From NCBI GenBank assembly GCA_021162935.1, contig JAGGXR010000157.1, positions 1-64,000 on the forward strand: 64,000 bases of DNA, written 5' to 3'. This stretch comes from Deltaproteobacteria bacterium (GTDB lineage Bacteria > Myxococcota_A > Polyangia > HGW-17 > SLPX01). The notes under the pieces are model-generated. The model ran no database searches. It was not told where the DNA came from and saw nothing but the letters and a program-made list of their open reading frames with translations. This document shows positions 60,338 through 64,000 of this stretch, one piece after another. Within the stretch, counting starts at the first letter, position 1; each line of letters begins with the position of its first letter. Made by a program: the position numbers and the translations under genes.

Positions 60338-60646
60338 CCACTTTTCGTCGGAAGCTTTTCTTTCGTCCTCCCTTTCTGCATCACAAGATTCATTCTCCAT
60401 CCATGTCGGTGATGGCTCATGCCTTCTTTCGGTCGGTCGAGGCCTGAACGGCCCACGTCCGTCTCGACGCCGCTTTTGTCTCGTTCTCATCACGGCCAGG
60501 GGCGGCGCTCGCAGGGATTGGACGTTTGCTCCGTGCAGGGGGCCCGCGCGGGTGCCGCCTGAGAAGCACATGGGGTGTCGGTGTCAAGGAACAAAATCTC
60601 TTGACCATGGCCTTTTCTCGAAGGATTCTTTTGTGGGAGGTGAGAC
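60338..60646 (+). other. Intergenic stretch before the transglutaminase-like gene
   Basis: About 309 bases without a gene. TTGACC near 60600 with GATTCT 17 bases later is a poor promoter candidate. GGGAGG just before 60647 is the next ribosome site. No clear hairpin was seen. Confidence 0.3.
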
Positions 60647-61342
60647 ATGACGGAGAATTCCGAGCGATGGCTGGCCGGAAGTCCTCGCTGTGACATCGAC
60701 AATCCCGCCCTGCGCGAACGGGCCTTTTCCCTGATTCATGAGGAGGATGACTCCCGCGAGCGCGCCCTGGCGGTGTTTCGCTTTATTCGCGACGACTTCC
60801 CCTTTGGCTTGGGCCTTCAGCACGACAAGGCCTCCGATGTGTTGGCTCGGGGCAAGGGGGACTGCTGCATCACTGCCAACCTTCAGGCGGCTCTGCTCAA
60901 GGTGCTGGGCGTACCCTCGCGGATGCGGGTGACCATCGTGCGTGGGGAGGCGCTCTATGCGCTGATCCCAGGGTGGATGCACCTTGGAATGCCCAAGGAG
61001 GTGGGCCACTGCTGGCCCGAGTGCCAGCTTGATGGTAAGTGGATCGCCTGTGAGGCCCTGCTGGATCCGCCCCTGGTGCGAGGGATGCGTCGAGTCGGAG
61101 TCATCGGTGCGGATGCGCTGCCCACCCTGGATTGGGATGGGGAGACCGACCTGATCCTCTTTGGCGATTACGTCATCGAGGATCTCGGGCCTTTCCCCCA
61201 CATCGACGCGGGCATGGCCTACATCGAGGAGCACGGCTTAGCGCACCGTATGTCCCTTCCCTCGGTCACCATGGAGCGCCTATTCGGCTGGGCCATGTAC
61301 GATCTCATGGACATCCACATTCGCCACTTGCGCGAGGGGTGA
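60647..61342 (+). CDS. Transglutaminase-like cysteine protease-fold protein
   Basis: 231 aa, soluble. The transglutaminase core is visible: nucleophile C73 in ARGKGDCCITANLQAALLKVLGVPSR, the His in KEVGHCWPECQLDGKW (about 120) and the acid in EALLDPP. The long C-terminal part (DWDGETDLILFGDYVIEDLGP) is not assigned. Such domains act as peptidases or amide-forming enzymes; no substrate can be named. Starts at ATG 60647 with GGGAGG about 7-8 bases upstream. No signal peptide, so cytosolic. Confidence 0.82.
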   Translation: MTENSERWLAGSPRCDIDNPALRERAFSLIHEEDDSRERALAVFRFIRDDFPFGLGLQHDKASDVLARGKGDCCITANLQAALLKVLGVPSRMRVTIVRGEALYALIPGWMHLGMPKEVGHCWPECQLDGKWIACEALLDPPLVRGMRRVGVIGADALPTLDWDGETDLILFGDYVIEDLGPFPHIDAGMAYIEEHGLAHRMSLPSVTMERLFGWAMYDLMDIHIRHLREG

Positions 61343-61381
61343 TCGTCAAATCTGCTCCTTGGGCGCTGGGCTCCTGGCGGC

Positions 61382-61576
61382 TCATGGGCCCTGGGGCGAG
61401 CAGTCGAGGAATTCGACCGTCACCTGGCCGCAATCATCCCCGTTGACGTTGCATTTGGACTCATAGGCCCGTAGACGTGCGTCCTTGGCAAAGTGCTGCA
61501 CGACGCCCGCAATGAGCCCGGACCAGATGTGGAGGAAATCGATCGAACGGATGGACCGTGCACAGCAGTGCCTGAT
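61382..61576 (-). pseudogene. Truncated gene remnant, V4R/hydrocarbon-binding-like C-terminus
   Basis: A minus-strand frame ending at TGA 61382-61384 reads IRHCCARSIRSIDFLHIWSG, then LIAGVVQHFAKDARLRAYES, then KCNVNGDDCGQVTVEFLD. The pattern 'GLI.GV...F......E.KC...GDD.C...V' is that of V4R/4VR-like small-molecule-binding domains. No ATG, GTG or TTG occurs upstream in the frame before a stop near 61660, so only the 3' end of a gene remains. The rest of 61343-61683 is a terminator and short flanks. Confidence 0.55.
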
Positions 61577-61642
61577 GTTTGGCGAAAAGTGGTCCGTGCG
61601 GGGGAAAAGGAAATGAGTTGATTCAGAGAAGGGAAGAAGATT

Positions 61643-61671
61643 GGGCTGGATGAGTCCTGCTCATCCAGCCC
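61643..61671 (-). terminator. Strong hairpin terminator of the Cys-rich lipoprotein gene
   Basis: GGGCTGGATGAG-TCCTG-CTCATCCAGCCC, 12 perfect base pairs, 13 bases beyond the stop at 61684 (minus strand), followed on that strand by a pyrimidine-rich AATCTTCTTCCCTTCTCT. Confidence 0.7.
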
Positions 61672-61683
61672 ATAGTGGATGTA

Positions 61684-63462
61684 TCAGTCGGTGCAGCCCG
61701 TTTCGACGAAACCGTCGCAGGTGCCGTTGCAGGCCAGCGTGCCGCCGCTGTGGCCGAGGGACGTGCATGTTGCTGTTCCGAGGTCTGTTCCGTCGCAGGT
61801 CTCGGCGCCATCGATCACGTTGTTGCCGCAGGGGGCACAGCCTTCAGGTGGGCAGGCACAGAAGCCAAGCCTGGTCGGAGACGTGTCCAGCGTACTGCCA
61901 GGCGTGGCACCAGGTATCGTGAGGGCGGAATAGGTGGTGCATTCGTAACTCGCGGGCAGGCCGGCATGCAGCGTGTGGCACGAGTCGGTCGCGTTCGTGT
62001 CGCAGAGCGGCAGGCAGCGAGTGGTGCCGGTTCCGGCGCCGAAGATGTCCTCTTCAAGACACCAACTCCCCTCTGGGCAGGTGTCGTTTGTAGCGTCGCA
62101 TTCCTCGTAGATTGCCTTGTTTGGTGTGGCGGCACCCGTGTAGCACACACCGATGAGCGAGCCGAACGTTGTGCCGAAGTTTTGAAAGGAAACCACGACG
62201 CAGTGTTCGCCGGTCGGGCAATCGGCGTTGTCGAGAATCTTCTTGCCCGTCAGCAGGTCACAAGTGTCCAGGCCATTGGTGGAATCGGTGGCCGTGGTGG
62301 GCGTGCAAATCGCGATATCAGACCAGCGGTAACCGATCATATCGTCGTCGGTCGTGGTGCTGGGGTCGTCGTAGTCGTAGATGACCGACTGGGGGAAGCA
62401 GTTATAGCCCGTGGGGCAGGTGTCCGTCTTGTTGTTGTTGTAAATGGCCTGCCAGTCGCACAGGTCCATGCACTTGTTGTCGCTGCCGCAGAGGCCGTCT
62501 TCGCAGAGTTTGTAGTCGCCGTCTCTGGGCTGATTGGTGACATCGATGTGGTCGGCCTGATCGCAGTCCTGGCCGTTGGTCTGGGAGCCGTTTTCCGTGC
62601 AGATACCCATCTGGTCCTTGGCCAATCCAAGGGGGAAGCAGTATCCAGCGCCGCCGCCAGGAACCTGACAGGGGCCGTTCATCGTGTCGCCGGCGACTTG
62701 ACCACTTGCAGTTGCGCCGCCGCACCAAGCAAAGTAGCACAGGTTGCCGATTTGCGATTCACAGTACTCGTTGTAGTAGCAGTCGTCCGTGCTGGTGCAT
62801 TCCATGACGCACAGAGGTATCGAGAAGACAGTGGAGTTACAGACGGTTTCGGTGCCGAAGGCATCGGGGCAGCAGTCGCCTGCCTTGGTCGGGTCGCACT
62901 GCTCGAAGTAGTTGGCCGTGCAGTTGGTTGAGTTGTGGCAGTTGGCGTCGCACGTGCCACTGGCGTCGCCGTTGACGGCGGTGCAGCCGGTGGGCAGGTT
63001 GGAAGCGTCGGTGCCGCAGTCACAGTCCTCGGATCCTTCCCGGATGCCGTTGCCACAGGTGGCAATGGCATGGCAGGTCGCATCGCAATTGGCATCCGTC
63101 CCGCCATTGATGGCGGTGCAGCCGTTCGGGAGGTTGTCGGCGTCGGTGCCACAGTCACACTCTTCATTGCCTGTGACCTGGCCGTCGCCGCAGACGGCGG
63201 GGATGATGCAGTGCGACGTGTCGAAGTGACAGGTGCTGTCGCACTGGAGAATGCCGCCGGTGCCACCCTGGTCGACACAGGTTTGATTGTTGAGATTTGC
63301 GCCATCGCAGTCTTCGCCTTGATCGATCTTGCCGTTGCCGCACATGGTCTGTGTGTTATTGTTGCCACCGTTGTCATCGTCGCTGCACCCGGCGGGGAGG
63401 CCCAGAAATAGGGCGAGACCCAGTCCGAGGGTCAGCATTGCGAGGGTTCTTTTGCCTGACAT
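61684..63462 (-). CDS. Cysteine-rich-repeat lipoprotein (DUF4215-type)
   Basis: 592 aa. Signal and lipobox GLPAGCSDDD. N-terminal cysteine-rich repeats of the Myxococcus/DUF4215 kind (MCGNGKIDQGEDCDG, VCGDGQVTGNEECDCG, TCGNGIREGSEDCDCG), a central region with many paired cysteines (CCPDAFG, CTSTDDCYYNEYCES), and a final repeat CGNNVIDGAETCDG near the C-terminus. The type is shared with the RCC1 lipoprotein at 9407-11224. Likely disulphide-rich and outer-surface exposed. AAGGAG lies nine bases before the ATG at 63462. Confidence 0.85.
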   Translation of the reverse strand: MSGKRTLAMLTLGLGLALFLGLPAGCSDDDNGGNNNTQTMCGNGKIDQGEDCDGANLNNQTCVDQGGTGGILQCDSTCHFDTSHCIIPAVCGDGQVTGNEECDCGTDADNLPNGCTAINGGTDANCDATCHAIATCGNGIREGSEDCDCGTDASNLPTGCTAVNGDASGTCDANCHNSTNCTANYFEQCDPTKAGDCCPDAFGTETVCNSTVFSIPLCVMECTSTDDCYYNEYCESQIGNLCYFAWCGGATASGQVAGDTMNGPCQVPGGGAGYCFPLGLAKDQMGICTENGSQTNGQDCDQADHIDVTNQPRDGDYKLCEDGLCGSDNKCMDLCDWQAIYNNNKTDTCPTGYNCFPQSVIYDYDDPSTTTDDDMIGYRWSDIAICTPTTATDSTNGLDTCDLLTGKKILDNADCPTGEHCVVVSFQNFGTTFGSLIGVCYTGAATPNKAIYEECDATNDTCPEGSWCLEEDIFGAGTGTTRCLPLCDTNATDSCHTLHAGLPASYECTTYSALTIPGATPGSTLDTSPTRLGFCACPPEGCAPCGNNVIDGAETCDGTDLGTATCTSLGHSGGTLACNGTCDGFVETGCTD

Positions 63463-63536
63463 GTTACACCACTCCTTTGTTTATTGGCCTGCGAGAGGCC
63501 CCATTTAGGGTTTGGTACTTCCTTACTTCTAGGCGG

Positions 63537-63566
63537 GCAATACCACAGCCCAATTACGTTAATCAA
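63537..63566 (-). promoter_or_regulatory. Possible promoter of the Cys-rich lipoprotein gene
   Basis: Minus-strand TTGATT (plus 63561-63566), 18-base spacer, TATTGC (plus 63537-63542), with TGG before the -10. The leader of about 70 bases carries a hairpin GGCCT-GCGAG-AGGCC (about 63487-63501). Confidence 0.4.
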
Positions 63567-63725
63567 GTCTCTTTTTTTCGGCTTGGCTCCCAGCGGGATG
63601 GTGACCACGCCGTGCAAGGAGCTTTGAGCTTCCTGCCTCATTCTTCGTAAAAGACCATACCACGGGGCAAAATCGAAGTTCAAGGACAAAAAATACAGGG
63701 CAAGGTCTGCGGTCGTTGTTTGCTG

Positions 63726-63754
63726 TTGAATCGCAGAAAGAGTCGGGGTATGGA
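63726..63754 (+). promoter_or_regulatory. Possible promoter of queA
   Basis: TTGAAT at 63726-63731, 17-base spacer, TATGGA at 63749-63754. Weak -10. Nothing else was recognised in the 382-base gap 63463-63844 apart from the promoter of the divergent gene. Confidence 0.25.
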
Positions 63755-63844
63755 CTCTGTTTCGTTTACGAAATTGGTCGTGTCGCGAGATTGGACAGCG
63801 ATTGGCGCGCGGGGAACACGGTATCGGGAAACAGGTCGATAGGC

Positions 63845-64000
63845 ATGCATGAATGGAGTCCATCGGATTTTGACTACCACCTTCCGCGGGAACGGATCGC
63901 CCAGGATCCGTCGGTTCCGCGAGACGCGAGTCGCCTCCTCGTGGTGCAGCGTGGGGGGGCACCACCTCAGTCTGACTTTTTTGACCAGCGGGCCTACGAG
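63845..64000 (+). CDS. queA: S-adenosylmethionine:tRNA ribosyltransferase-isomerase, 5' end only
   Basis: The last 156 bases of the window translate as MHEWSPSDFDYHLPRERIAQ, then DPSVPRDASRLLVVQR and GGAPPQSDFFDQRAYE. SDFDY.LP...IAQ.P...RDASRLL is the diagnostic start of QueA, which makes epoxyqueuosine in tRNA from preQ1 and SAM. The gene runs off the right edge. The ribosome site is weak (AGG before ATG 63845). Confidence 0.9.
   Translation, partial: MHEWSPSDFDYHLPRERIAQDPSVPRDASRLLVVQRGGAPPQSDFFDQRAYE

Noticed and set aside
59306-60571. 421-codon minus frame opposite the Lys-rich lipoprotein
   Set aside because: Leu/Arg-rich shadow of Lys codons (AAG read as CTT); no start context.
61675-62931. 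418-codon plus frame opposite the Cys-rich lipoprotein
   Set aside because: Val/Ala/Gly-rich mirror of a cysteine-rich gene; no ribosome site.
1-64000. tRNA, rRNA, transposase or integrase genes
   Set aside because: Looked for by eye (T-loop words, DDE or Tyr-recombinase motifs); none found.

Overview
The window is GC-rich chromosomal DNA from a Gram-negative bacterium. It looks like a member of the Myxococcota or a related former deltaproteobacterial group. The evidence is gene content: an eukaryote-like Ser/Thr kinase fused to an FGE-type domain, AgmX/TonB-like C-terminal proteins, many lipoproteins with cysteine-rich, RCC1-propeller or FG-GAP domains, PilZ and MshEN proteins, HEAT/PQQ lipoproteins and a very large sigma54-type regulator. 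No rRNA, tRNA, insertion sequence, phage gene or CRISPR array was recognised. The exact taxon cannot be settled from this sequence.

Layout. 1-11.2 kb (+): surface and periplasmic proteins (Ig-like lipoprotein, kinase, CcdA-thioredoxin fusion, FG-GAP lipoprotein, TPR-like membrane protein, RCC1 lipoprotein). 11.3-12.2 kb (-): a less GC-rich pair, a 54-aa membrane protein and a methyltransferase. 12.5-22.3 kb: large VWA lipoprotein, glmS, a two-gene NSS transporter on the minus strand (a 52-residue small subunit plus the carrier), a pilin, a branched-chain aminotransferase and a Cys-rich zinc-binding-type protein. 22.4-27.8 kb (-): a GldA/F/G-like ABC operon ending in a DUF4340 protein. 28.2-33.3 kb (+): gap-pgk-tpiA-secG-dapF. 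33.4-34.8 kb: alpha/beta hydrolase and a small tail-anchored protein. 35.0-41.4 kb (+): a compact four-gene run (HEAT lipoprotein-like, PQQ+HEAT lipoprotein, AgmX-like lipoprotein, dual cyclic-nucleotide-binding protein). 41.5-48.1 kb (-): lipoprotein overlapping a 1311-aa sigma54 activator, then an MshEN/GAF-like protein. 48.3-54.5 kb (-): a UvrA-like protein of about 2060 aa with four ABC modules. 55-57.5 kb (-): M15-type peptidase, PilZ protein and a tiny CxxC protein. 57.7-61.3 kb (+): ExbB/ExbD pair, a decayed paralogue fragment, a Lys/Cys-rich lipoprotein behind a terminator-like hairpin, and a transglutaminase-like protein. 61.4-63.5 kb (-): a V4R-like gene remnant and a Cys-rich lipoprotein. 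The 5' end of queA runs off the window.

Working together. Central metabolism (gap, pgk, tpiA), protein export (secG), wall and lysine precursors (glmS, dapF) and branched-chain amino acids (ilvE) form a housekeeping backbone. Around it lie envelope lipoproteins and signalling proteins of unknown role. The most unusual items are the tandem double-UvrA protein with in-frame tandem repeats, the attenuator-like hairpin and duplicated tail around the Lys-rich lipoprotein, the sigma54-regulator locus with its hairpin-rich leader, and the four-gene HEAT/PQQ/AgmX/cNMP run.

Short genes found by direct translation of gaps are included: 11342-11506, 17922-18080, 57315-57539 and the two gene remnants. 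Start codons were moved from the longest reading frame wherever a ribosome binding site or signal peptide pointed to an internal start.
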